Program-made: the position numbers and the translations under genes
Source of the DNA: an uncultured bacterium
Lineage (GTDB): Bacteria; Bacteroidota; Bacteroidia; Chitinophagales; CAIOSU01
DNA: 18,709 nt
Direction of reading: 5' to 3'
Assembly: GCA_903861055.1 (NCBI GenBank)
Contig: CAIOSU010000113.1
Span: 1 to 18,709, forward strand
Shown: positions 7,081-13,820 of the stretch, piece by piece
Position numbering within the stretch: the stretch's first letter is position 1
How the letters are laid out: every line of letters starts with the position of its first letter
Notes under the pieces: model-generated
Databases searched by the model: none
What the model was told of the DNA's origin: nothing
The model's input: the letters and a program-made list of their open reading frames with translations, nothing else

Positions 7081-7088
7081 TAGTTTTG
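7081..7088 (+). promoter_or_regulatory. Candidate -7 promoter box for kynureninase
   Basis: TAGTTTTG is an exact TAnnTTTG match 75 bp before the kynU start. A TTTG at 7063-7066 lies upstream, but its 14-bp spacing is shorter than usual. The inferred leader is about 65-70 nt and contains two copies of tattttata (7115-7123, 7138-7146) and a small palindrome, cctat/atagg (7126-7137). Confidence 0.42.
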
Positions 7089-7101
7089 AGATACTCTCAA
7101 A
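7085..7101. promoter_or_regulatory. Operator-like palindrome over the kynU start site
   Basis: tttgaga (7085-7091) and tctcaaa (7095-7101) are perfect reverse complements with a 3-base centre, overlapping the right half of the -7 box and the expected transcription start. That position would let a bound repressor block transcription. No regulator gene is nearby, so this is inference from position and symmetry. Confidence 0.4.
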
Positions 7102-7163
7102 GCAATACTAGTAATATTTTATATGCCTATCAATAGGTATTTTATACGTCAAAATACCCCACA

Positions 7164-8408
7164 ATGGAATTTCAAAACGATTTGAAGTATGCCCAACAAC
7201 TTGATAAAGAAGATACGCTAAGAGAATACCGAAAGCAGTTTTTTATTCCTGATTACCAAGGCAACTCAGTATCTTACTTTTGCGGCAACTCGCTTGGGTT
7301 GCAACCCAAAGTTGTTAAGTTTTACATTGAGCAGGAATTGCTAGATTGGAAAAACATGGGTGTAGAAGGTCATTTGGAGGCCAAAAATCCTTGGTTTTCG
7401 TACCATCATTTTTTTGAAAGCGCTGCCACGCTAGTTGGTGCCCAAAAAGAGGAAGTGGTGATGATGAACAGCCTAACCATGAACTTGCACCTGATGCTGG
7501 CAAGCTTTTACAAAAACAGGGGTAAGCGCCGTAAAATTGTAATGGAATCGTCAGCTTTCCCGAGCGACTTCCATGCTGTGCAATCATTCCTGCAGCTAAA
7601 CAACCTCGACCCAACAGATATAATTTTAGAATTGACGCCCCGTAATGGCGAACACACCCTGCGCACTGAAGATATAATTGCAACCATTGACGAAAACCGA
7701 CTAGAAATAGCCATGGTATTGCTTGGTGGCGTAAACTACTACACTGGCCAACTTTTTGATATTGCAGCCATAACCAAGGTAGCAAAAAAGGCCGGTGCCG
7801 TTGTAGGTTGGGATCTAGCGCATACAGTAGGCAATGTGCCATTGCAATTGCACGATTGGGGTGTAGATTTTGCCATTTGGTGCACTTACAAGTACCTTAA
7901 TAGCGGCCCTGGTGGCGTAGGTGGTCTATTTGTGCACGAAGAGCATGGAAATAATCTTGATTTGCCCCGAATGGGCGGTTGGTGGGGCACCGAGGAGGCT
8001 ACCCGTTTCCAGATGAACAAACATTTTAAGCCACAGACTGGCGCAGCAGGTTGGCAGGTAAGCAATGCTCCTGTGTTTGCAATGGCTATGCACAAAGCAT
8101 CGTTGGATATTTTTGAAGAAGCTGGCATGGTAAAACTCCGAAATAAAAGCATAAAACTTACAGGCTATTTAGAGTTTTTGTTGAAGGGCAATAAGGATGT
8201 TGCCATTATAACCCCTAAAAACCCCGAAGAGCGCGGCTGTCAATTAAGCCTACTTACCAAAAAAGAGGGCAAAGCACTGTTTAACAAGCTCAAAGAAAAT
8301 GCCATCATTGCTGATTGGCGCGAACCCAATGTAATAAGAGTAGCTCCAGTGCCGCTTTACAACACCTTTACCGATGTATACCGCTTGGCAGAAGTATTGA
8401 ATAGTTAA
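7164..8408 (+). CDS. kynU: Kynureninase
   Basis: This 414-residue PLP enzyme of the aminotransferase class V fold cleaves kynurenine (or 3-hydroxykynurenine) to anthranilate (or 3-hydroxyanthranilate) and alanine in the cytosol. Motifs seen are YFCGNSLGL (38-46), FPSDFHAVQ (132-140), the cofactor-contacting GWDLAHTVGN (215-224), and IWCTYKYLNSGPGG (238-251), in which Lys243 should form the PLP Schiff base. GWQVSNAPVFAMA follows in the C-terminal domain. Length and motif order match the family. In many Bacteroidota kynureninase belongs to de novo NAD synthesis from tryptophan or to tryptophan breakdown, but no kynurenine monooxygenase or dioxygenase gene is nearby, so the pathway is not settled here. 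It appears monocistronic: it has its own promoter box and a strong terminator after the stop. Confidence 0.95.
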   Translation: MEFQNDLKYAQQLDKEDTLREYRKQFFIPDYQGNSVSYFCGNSLGLQPKVVKFYIEQELLDWKNMGVEGHLEAKNPWFSYHHFFESAATLVGAQKEEVVMMNSLTMNLHLMLASFYKNRGKRRKIVMESSAFPSDFHAVQSFLQLNNLDPTDIILELTPRNGEHTLRTEDIIATIDENRLEIAMVLLGGVNYYTGQLFDIAAITKVAKKAGAVVGWDLAHTVGNVPLQLHDWGVDFAIWCTYKYLNSGPGGVGGLFVHEEHGNNLDLPRMGGWWGTEEATRFQMNKHFKPQTGAAGWQVSNAPVFAMAMHKASLDIFEEAGMVKLRNKSIKLTGYLEFLLKGNKDVAIITPKNPEERGCQLSLLTKKEGKALFNKLKENAIIADWREPNVIRVAPVPLYNTFTDVYRLAEVLNS

Positions 8409-8431
8409 GAGGCAAGGATACTTAAGATTGC

Positions 8432-8474
8432 ATTAAAAAGCCCAACAGAAATCAAATCTGTTGGGCTTTTTAAT
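8432..8474. terminator. Strong bidirectional terminator between kynU and the heme oxygenase gene
   Basis: An 18-bp perfect stem runs from attaaaaagcccaacaga (8432-8449) to its reverse complement (8457-8474), with a 7-base loop. The flanking A-run and T-run make it work in both directions. It lies 23 bp after the kynU stop and 20 bp after the stop of the convergent minus-strand gene. Confidence 0.9.
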
Positions 8475-8494
8475 GTCTCCATTTTGGATGTTGC

Positions 8495-9079
8495 TTATGC
8501 TTTGGCCAGCTCATAGCGTTTGCCAAGGTTCATCATTACACCAAAGGCATCTTGTGCACCCGATACTACACCTGGTATTTGATCAGCATCTACAGGCATT
8601 GTCTCCAAGTATGCCATAAATTGTTTCCACATAGGGCCGGTTTGCTCGGCATATCCTTTATAAAAGAGGGTTTGCTCTACATCGTGCAAGTTCTCGTTTG
8701 CCAACAACGTGCGTTGTATTACCTGTCCGCCCAACGAAGAACCTTCGCCTACATATAGCGCACCCAACAAGCGTGGCATGCTCCAATCAGCAAAAAAGGG
8801 TTCAACCGCTGGTACTTCTATCCCGTAAAGCTCAAGATCGTTCACCAAACTTGTGGTTTTGCCTAGGCGCTCGTCAAGGTTCAAGCCCTCAAACCAATCT
8901 TTTCGTTTGGCAAGTTCATGCTCCAGCGCGCTCATATACAAATAGTTAATGCGCAATAGGCGCACAAAACCCTCATGCGTAAGCGATTTATCCATGATTT
9001 GGCCACTTTGCATGGCAGCTTCTACATCGTCGTGGTGTTGCTTGGTTCCGGCCCTGAGGGCACCTATAATTTCGCTCAT
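8495..9079 (-). CDS. Heme oxygenase (biliverdin-producing)
   Basis: This 194-residue all-helical protein fits bacterial heme oxygenases (HemO/BphO group), which open heme to biliverdin, CO and ferrous iron in the cytosol. The N-terminal helix carries LRAGTKQHHDDVEAAM, where His16 (or His15) is the likely proximal heme ligand. The distal-helix signature appears as GALYVGEGSSLGGQVI (106-121), close to the usual ALYVLEGSxLGG. The length is typical. No bacteriophytochrome gene, a frequent partner of this subgroup, is next to it, and no TonB receptor or heme uptake gene is visible. It has its own candidate promoter at 9130-9158 in the gap behind the cysteine desulfurase gene on the same strand. 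Iron recycling or chromophore supply are the alternative roles; the sequence does not decide. Confidence 0.88.
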   Translation of the reverse strand: MSEIIGALRAGTKQHHDDVEAAMQSGQIMDKSLTHEGFVRLLRINYLYMSALEHELAKRKDWFEGLNLDERLGKTTSLVNDLELYGIEVPAVEPFFADWSMPRLLGALYVGEGSSLGGQVIQRTLLANENLHDVEQTLFYKGYAEQTGPMWKQFMAYLETMPVDADQIPGVVSGAQDAFGVMMNLGKRYELAKA

Positions 9080-9129
9080 AATGGTATTAATGATTTGTCA
9101 GAAAACGGTCGCTATTTAGAATGATTCTA

Positions 9130-9158
9130 CAAAAGTAACCAAAACAAGCTTAAACCAA
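9130..9158 (-). promoter_or_regulatory. Candidate promoter of the heme oxygenase gene
   Basis: The minus strand reads TACTTTTG (9130-9137), an exact TAnnTTTG. An upstream TTG at 9156-9158 is separated by 18 bp, within the range described for Bacteroidota/Flavobacterium promoters. The inferred leader is about 45 nt. This suggests transcription independent of the cysteine desulfurase gene upstream. Confidence 0.5.
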
Positions 9159-9187
9159 CGGCTTGCTATCAATATCCCTCAAAAGGG

Positions 9188-10330
9188 TTATCCGTTGCTT
9201 AAACTTTCCAATAATCGTTGCACCAGTGTGGTTACTTCTATTATCTCGGCCTCTGTGTTATTCCTTCCCAAACTGAATCGGATAGAGTTGTAAGCCAGTT
9301 CATCTGCTACCCCCATGGCTTTAAGCACATAAGAGGGCTCCATGAGCGCCGAGGTGCAAGCAGAGCCCGACGATACGGCTACGGTATTGCTCAACGATTT
9401 TATCAAACCGCCCGGTCTAATGCCCCCAAACGATATATTGGATGTGTTGGGCAACCGCAAACCAGCATGCCCGTTAAGCCTTGCACCAGGCAGGGCTAGC
9501 AAAGTTTTTTCGAGCATTTGGCGCAAATACAGGGTATTATTAAAATAATCTGTCCGGGTTTCTGCGGCCAATTCGGCAGACATGCCCAGCCCCACAATAC
9601 CCGGCACGTTGAGCGTGCCGCTGCGCAGGCCATTTTCGTGCCCACCGCCCTCTATCATTGGCGTCAGCTTTACCCTTGGTCCTCGCCTGCGTAAGTATAA
9701 AGCGCCCACCCCTTTTGGGCCATACATTTTGTGTGCGCTCAATGGCGCAATATCGATACCCAGCGCTTGCACATCAACGGGCAACTTACCCACCGCTTGT
9801 GTTATATCGCTCATAAACAATACGCCATGCTCTTTGCAAAGCCTACCAATGGCCTCAATGGGTTGTATTACACCCGTTTCGTTATTCGCCATCATTATGC
9901 ATACCAAAATAGTCTCGGGGGTGATGGCTTTTTCCAATTCCGCCAAGTCAATTAGCCCATTCGAGTCTACAGGCAAGTAGGTTACTTGTGCCCCACGGCG
10001 CTCCAAACTTGCGCAAACATCCAGCACGGCCTTGTGCTCGGTGGCAACCGCAACAATGTGCCTACCCTTGGTTTGGTATATCTCAAATACACCTTTCAGC
10101 GCCATATTTACCGACTCCGTTGCGCCCGAGGTAAAGATTATCTCATTCGGCTCGCAGTTCAACAACATGGCTACATGCTCCCTAGCCAAGGCCACGGCAT
10201 CTGCCGCTACCCAACCAAAGCGGTGAGCCGTACTGGCGGCATTACCGTATTTGTGCATAAAATACGGCATCATAGCCTCAAGCACTGCGGCATCAACGGG
10301 TGTGGTGGCGTTATGGTCTAGATAAATCAA
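9188..10330 (-). CDS. Cysteine desulfurase (NifS/IscS family)
   Basis: This 380-residue PLP enzyme takes sulfur from cysteine, giving alanine and an enzyme persulfide for Fe-S clusters, tRNA thiolation or other sulfur uses. Visible features are YLDHNATTP at the N-terminus, TSGATESVNMALKG (67-80), ATEHKAVLD with His99, the cofactor Asp in SDITQAVGK (174-182), and the PLP lysine in SAHKMYGPKG (Lys201). The catalytic cysteine is in SSGSACTSALMEPS (Cys325). The long class I/IscS-type active-site loop is present. The start must be TTG at 10330: a TAA lies six codons upstream with no ATG or GTG between, and MIYLDHNATT is a standard family N-terminus. No iscU, iscA or mnmA is adjacent, so iscS versus nifS naming is left open. 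It is divergent from trmB. Confidence 0.93.
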   Translation of the reverse strand: MIYLDHNATTPVDAAVLEAMMPYFMHKYGNAASTAHRFGWVAADAVALAREHVAMLLNCEPNEIIFTSGATESVNMALKGVFEIYQTKGRHIVAVATEHKAVLDVCASLERRGAQVTYLPVDSNGLIDLAELEKAITPETILVCIMMANNETGVIQPIEAIGRLCKEHGVLFMSDITQAVGKLPVDVQALGIDIAPLSAHKMYGPKGVGALYLRRRGPRVKLTPMIEGGGHENGLRSGTLNVPGIVGLGMSAELAAETRTDYFNNTLYLRQMLEKTLLALPGARLNGHAGLRLPNTSNISFGGIRPGGLIKSLSNTVAVSSGSACTSALMEPSYVLKAMGVADELAYNSIRFSLGRNNTEAEIIEVTTLVQRLLESLSNG

Positions 10331-10475
10331 TTGTTTTGTATCTGGTATTTACACTAAAAATAACCTTTTGTGAGTACTTGAGAGTAGTAGCAATTCAAAA
10401 ATGATGGAAACAGAGCTCGCATTTGAAGTAATTTCATTTTCAAGAAAGACCGCTCTTATAGTTTGCACAATCTAT

Positions 10476-10483
10476 TATCTTTG
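10476..10483 (+). promoter_or_regulatory. Candidate -7 promoter box for trmB
   Basis: TATCTTTG is an exact TAnnTTTG followed by CACCC, a context common at Bacteroidota starts. It ends 22 bp before the ATG at 10506 and lies inside the longer open frame that begins at 10401, which argues against that upstream start. The 7-mer tttgcac is repeated at 10462-10468 and 10480-10486. Confidence 0.6.
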
Positions 10484-10505
10484 CACCCTTAAAAAGCAAG
10501 ACCAA

Positions 10506-11195
10506 ATGGCTGGGGGTAAGGGAAAATTGGAAAAGTTTGCAGAACTAGGGCAAATGCCACATGTGTTCCAAAACTTCGACTATAAGCAACCTCAACTATT
10601 AGGCGCCAATGGCCCTATAGAACTTAAAGGTAAATGGAATGAGCTAGTGTTCAAAAACGGCAAGCCCATTGTGCTGGAGTTGGCCTGTGGCCGCGGCGAG
10701 TACTCGGTAAGCCTAGGGCAGCAGTTTCCAGAAAACAACTACATCGGCATCGATATTAAGGGTAACCGTATGTATACGGGGGCTATGCATGCGCTTGAGT
10801 TGGCGTTGACTAATGTGGCTTTTCTGCGCACACGAATTGAGCTATTGGAACGCTTTTTTGCACCTAGCGAAGTAGATGCTATCTGGATTACCTTCCCCGA
10901 TCCGCACCTTAAAAAAGGCGCTGAGAAAAACCGATTGACCGCCCCTAAATTCATTGAGTTATACCGCAGTATTGCCAAGCATGCGGCAATAGTCCACCAC
11001 AAAACGGACGACCCCATTTTACACGAATGGAGTGCAGAAACTTGCGCGCAACTTGGCTTGCCTATACTGGAGCGCAACGACGACATCTATAAAAATGGTA
11101 GGCCAGAAGGCCCATTGGGCATTAAAACCTATTATGAGGGGCTGAACATATCGGGCAGCAATACCGCTATGTACTTACAGTTCGCTTTGCACTAA
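10506..11195 (+). CDS. trmB: tRNA (guanine-N7-)-methyltransferase
   Basis: This 229-residue SAM-dependent methyltransferase makes m7G46 in the variable loop of tRNAs. Motifs are the SAM-binding LELACGRGEYS (57-67), GIDIKGNR (81-88), the catalytic segment WITFPDPHLKK (127-137) followed by NRLT (142-145), HKTDD (165-169), and the C-terminal GIKTYYE (205-211). I start it at ATG 10506 (MAGGKGKLEKFAE...), which matches the family N-terminus. The frame stays open to an ATG at 10401, but the extra 35 residues are unlike the family and a promoter box (10476-10483) lies within them. The 3' end overlaps the convergent TrpF-like gene by 21 bp. Confidence 0.94.
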   Translation: MAGGKGKLEKFAELGQMPHVFQNFDYKQPQLLGANGPIELKGKWNELVFKNGKPIVLELACGRGEYSVSLGQQFPENNYIGIDIKGNRMYTGAMHALELALTNVAFLRTRIELLERFFAPSEVDAIWITFPDPHLKKGAEKNRLTAPKFIELYRSIAKHAAIVHHKTDDPILHEWSAETCAQLGLPILERNDDIYKNGRPEGPLGIKTYYEGLNISGSNTAMYLQFALH

Positions 11196-11795
11196 GGCAA
11201 AAAAACCGTTCAAATCGTCAAACGACTTTTCGCCGGTTACGGCTTCGGGGGTACCTTGTAGGTTTACACCTGTGGCGCCAGCTTCAAGCAATGTGTAGTA
11301 TACATTAGGGCCCGTCACAGGGCAATCAATCAACACAGGGTATTTGGCCATCAAAGGCTCCAAAAAAGACAACTCAGGCAGCAGATTTGTTTCTTGAAAA
11401 TTGAGCTGAATGTAGGCTATTTGGCCTTTCCATGCTTCAGCGTATGCCAGCAAATCGCTTAGCAGCATACTGCCTGGCAATTCTAAAATAATGGGCAACT
11501 GAATGCTAGCATAGTCGGAAGCACTACCCTCGGGTATCAGTTGCACATAATCTAGGTTCAATATCAACGCCGCTTCGCGAATGTCTTTTACATTCATGCT
11601 ACCAAACTCACCGCAGCGCTTGGGGCCTTCAAGCCAACCCATTATTTGCTGCGCGTTGCGCGGGTTTATATAATTGGGCGAGGCCGTATCAAAGCAAAAA
11701 CCTACAATATTTACTGCTTTCGAAGAAAAATAACGGGCATCGGTAAGGTTTTGTATTCCCCCCGCCTTTAGCACCAATCGGTCATTCATATTCAT
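11175..11795 (-). CDS. TrpF-like (phosphoribosylanthranilate isomerase fold) protein lacking catalytic residues
   Basis: This 206-residue protein follows the TIM-barrel plan of TrpF. LKAGGIQNLTDARYFSS (9-25) aligns with the KICGIT..EDA start, NIVGFCFDTASPNYINPRNA (29-48) with the A-D-x-x-G-F-x-F...S-P-R-Y-V-S-P block, and LNLDYVQL (79-86) with the LDxVQLHG strand. GATGVNLQGTPEAVTGEKSFDDLNGF (from 173) aligns with the end DVSSGVE..PGxKD. The changes are telling. The catalytic Cys of KICGI is Gly12. The strand that carries the general-acid Asp (LLDT) reads IQLNF (129-133). The phosphate-binding SGG and SSG glycines are not kept. I infer a non-isomerase paralogue or pseudoenzyme, role unknown. 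An exact promoter box sits 4 nt before the ATG. The gene overlaps trmB tail to tail. Confidence 0.7.
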   Translation of the reverse strand: MNMNDRLVLKAGGIQNLTDARYFSSKAVNIVGFCFDTASPNYINPRNAQQIMGWLEGPKRCGEFGSMNVKDIREAALILNLDYVQLIPEGSASDYASIQLPIILELPGSMLLSDLLAYAEAWKGQIAYIQLNFQETNLLPELSFLEPLMAKYPVLIDCPVTGPNVYYTLLEAGATGVNLQGTPEAVTGEKSFDDLNGFFALVQSEL

Positions 11796-11799
11796 AGAG

Positions 11800-11807
11800 C
11801 AAAGGTA
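11800..11807 (-). promoter_or_regulatory. Candidate -7 box abutting the TrpF-like start codon
   Basis: The minus strand reads TACCTTTG (11800-11807), then CTCT and the ATG. With only 4 nt between the box and the start codon, transcription would be expected to begin at or next to the A of ATG. That implies a leaderless mRNA, or use of the second Met two codons on. No -33 TTG is evident. Confidence 0.45.
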
Positions 11808-11862
11808 GGGGTTAATTGAAAATTTAAAATTAAAGGTTGAAAATTGGGCAAATGGAAATACT

Positions 11863-11869
11863 TACCTTG
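11863..11869 (+). promoter_or_regulatory. Weak promoter candidate for the lipoprotein gene
   Basis: TACCTTG (one T short of TAnnTTTG) lies 35 bp before the ATG at 11905, with TTG at 11844-11846 16 bp upstream. The upstream DNA carries a repeated ttgaaaatt. Match is imperfect. Confidence 0.3.
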
Positions 11870-11904
11870 CTATTGATTCCATAATCATTCACTATTTTAA
11901 CACC

Positions 11905-13548
11905 ATGGGAGCTAAAGTATGGTTGCTGATTGGGATTATCACTCTTTTGCAGGGCTGTACCTATTATTTCAGCAATAGCTGGAAGAAGAGCTTTTCTGCA
12001 GGCGGCGATAGGCCTTACCTAACCATGGGCAGCCGCCCTGCCCCATTAAGCGATAGCTTGAATACCCTCTTAGGCGCTGAGCTGCTGCAACATTGGGCAA
12101 CACAAACGGAGTTATATAGCGATTGGAGAGAGCATGGTAAAATTGGGGTGCCAAGGGTAGTTTTGGCTAACTTAATGCTGGGCCAAAACATTGATAGCAC
12201 CAATAAATACCTGCTAAGCTTAGTGCCTTGGGGCACCTTGGGGTCTACTTGGGCATTCAATAAAAATGGCGATTACGATTTCACGCAAATCATTTTTGCG
12301 GATATATTGATGCGGTTTCGAGACCAACCCAAGGTGCTCTACACAACAACGGCCGAGCACTTATCATCGGTACTGATACCCGATCAAGGACTTAAAACCG
12401 CTACCCGCACGCCGCGCACGCTGCGCCTAATGAGCGATACGGAGAACCATATTTTGATGCGCGAAATAAGCCGCTATTTGAATTTGGAATATCGCCGCAG
12501 TCAAGGTTTGGCCGATACCACCATTACATCGCTGGAAATTTGGCTGCAACACCATTTGGAGGAAATGCTGCACACGGGCTTTTATGAATTCAACGGGCAA
12601 CCCTACATTGGCTATACCATAACGGCATTAGAGGTGCTATACAATCATGCCCAAAACCCGCATATAAAGTTACTTGCCCAACAACTGCTGGATAAAGTGC
12701 ACCTTGACTATGCCCTAGGTAGCATTGGTATGCGCCGTTACCCACCTTTCCGCCGTAGGTTGAACTATGCTGGCAATACCGAGTTTGCCCAAGACCCGCA
12801 CACCGCCATAATGCAAGTGCTGCTGCTGAAATATGAGCGCAAACCTTTGCAAATGGAGCAACTACTGCACGCTAGGCACCAATCTTTAATAGCTTGGGTA
12901 AACGACTACCAACTACCCGATACGCTCTACCGATTAATTACACAACCACACCCACCATACCTAGCGCTTATAGGCCACGGCAAAAAAGCATCGCCAGAGG
13001 TATATAGTAGCGGCCCAGGTTTTTTGATTAGTGCTGGAGGGGTGCAGCGCGGCAAGCAATCGCAGATAGTGCCACGGCCTATTGTACTGTTTGTAAACGA
13101 CAATGCGCCAACACTAGAAGGTACCATTTACCTAAAAAGCCAAGGTGCCATAAAGGATTGGAACCAAACCGGCGTGTATGATAAGTTTGCAGTAAGCAAT
13201 GGCGGGGCTGCAGTACCTGAAGCCATGAAACCGATTGCCGATGGTAATGGCTGGCGAATATTGTCACCTACTCATGGTCTATTGGTGGCCATCTACTCTA
13301 AGACCGACTTAGGCATTTTGGCCATTTACGACGATTGGACACAAAACCCCGAACTGCTGTTAACCCAAATACAAGATCTAAACCCCGACCCCGAATTGCT
13401 ATACCAAGAAGTACGACTGCCCAACCGAGAACTGATACGCTACAACCTAAACAGCAAAAAAGATACTTGGGTAATACGCCCCAGCGAGGAATCGGGCTTA
13501 AGCAGGGACTTCGATAAATGGCCAGGATTGAGGTTGATTAAACGATGA
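11905..13548 (+). CDS. Predicted lipoprotein, possibly with an alpha/alpha-toroid (polysaccharide-lyase-like) domain
   Basis: This 547-residue exported protein has a lipoprotein signal peptide with lipobox LLQGC (Cys18 as the acylated residue). The middle (about 50-350) is helical. It contains MSDTENHILMREISRYL (176-192), then GFYEFNGQPYIGYTITALEVLYNHA (starting at 225), KLLAQQLLDKVHLDYALGS and MRRYPPFRRRLNYAG. The TENH motif followed by paired helices recalls alginate-lyase/heparinase-type toroid proteins. I recall the pattern only loosely and cannot name a family. The C-terminal third (about 350-547) looks beta-rich, with short strands such as GFLISAGG and GLLVAIYSKTDLGILAIYDDW. It is followed after 38 bp by the Kazal and PhoD genes on the same strand, all exported, so one surface-related operon is possible. 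Function is not established. Confidence 0.75.
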   Translation: MGAKVWLLIGIITLLQGCTYYFSNSWKKSFSAGGDRPYLTMGSRPAPLSDSLNTLLGAELLQHWATQTELYSDWREHGKIGVPRVVLANLMLGQNIDSTNKYLLSLVPWGTLGSTWAFNKNGDYDFTQIIFADILMRFRDQPKVLYTTTAEHLSSVLIPDQGLKTATRTPRTLRLMSDTENHILMREISRYLNLEYRRSQGLADTTITSLEIWLQHHLEEMLHTGFYEFNGQPYIGYTITALEVLYNHAQNPHIKLLAQQLLDKVHLDYALGSIGMRRYPPFRRRLNYAGNTEFAQDPHTAIMQVLLLKYERKPLQMEQLLHARHQSLIAWVNDYQLPDTLYRLITQPHPPYLALIGHGKKASPEVYSSGPGFLISAGGVQRGKQSQIVPRPIVLFVNDNAPTLEGTIYLKSQGAIKDWNQTGVYDKFAVSNGGAAVPEAMKPIADGNGWRILSPTHGLLVAIYSKTDLGILAIYDDWTQNPELLLTQIQDLNPDPELLYQEVRLPNRELIRYNLNSKKDTWVIRPSEESGLSRDFDKWPGLRLIKR

Positions 13549-13574
13549 GGAATAGATAATATTACCCAAAATTG

Positions 13575-13581
13575 TATCTTG
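13575..13581 (+). promoter_or_regulatory. Weak promoter candidate just before the Kazal gene
   Basis: TATCTTG (one T short of consensus) ends 5 bp before the ATG at 13587 in the 38-bp gap after the lipoprotein gene. If functional, it would give an almost leaderless Kazal-PhoD transcript. Confidence 0.28.
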
Positions 13582-13586
13582 CTTTT

Positions 13587-13820
13587 ATGAAAACCTTACT
13601 TACCACTATAGCTAGCTTAATGCTTATTATTGCCATTGGCTGCAAAGGCTCTGCAAACAAAGGCACTACTGCTTGTGTAGAAAAAACTTGCGAAAGCCCT
13701 TGCACCAAAGAGTACAAACCCGTGTGTGGCTGCAATGAAAAAACGTACGGCAATGCTTGTATTGCCGAATGCCATGGTATAACTCAATACACCCCGGGCG
13801 AGTGCCCCCTAAAAAGATGA
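13587..13820 (+). CDS. Kazal-type protease inhibitor domain lipoprotein
   Basis: This 77-residue protein has a lipoprotein signal with hydrophobic core LLTTIASLMLIIA and lipobox IAIGC (Cys at residue 19). The mature part has a Cys-rich module: CVEKTCESPCTKEYKPVCGC, then NEKTYGNACIAECHGITQY and PGEC. The core PVCGCNEKTYGNAC..C...C is the Kazal fold signature, in which the loop near the second Cys of the domain contacts a serine protease. I start it at ATG 13587, directly before the signal peptide; a TTG five codons upstream adds nothing. The stop overlaps the phoD start (ATGA, 13817-13820), so the two are translationally coupled. A membrane-anchored inhibitor made with a secreted phosphatase could protect it from proteolysis. 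That is inference; Kazal modules can also serve as simple binding domains. Confidence 0.87.
   Translation: MKTLLTTIASLMLIIAIGCKGSANKGTTACVEKTCESPCTKEYKPVCGCNEKTYGNACIAECHGITQYTPGECPLKR

Noticed and set aside
10401..10505. 35-residue N-terminal extension of trmB from ATG 10401
   Set aside because: The residues are unlike TrmB and a strong TATCTTTG promoter box lies inside the extension. The ATG at 10506 matches the family start.
7164..11795. Tryptophan metabolism cluster made of kynU and the TrpF-like gene
   Set aside because: They lie over 2.7 kb apart on opposite strands with unrelated genes between, and the TrpF-like protein lacks the catalytic residues.
13757..13816. Upstream start for the PhoD gene
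   Set aside because: The 20 extra residues overlap the Kazal domain in another frame and would bury the signal peptide. ATG 13817 with the ATGA junction is far better.
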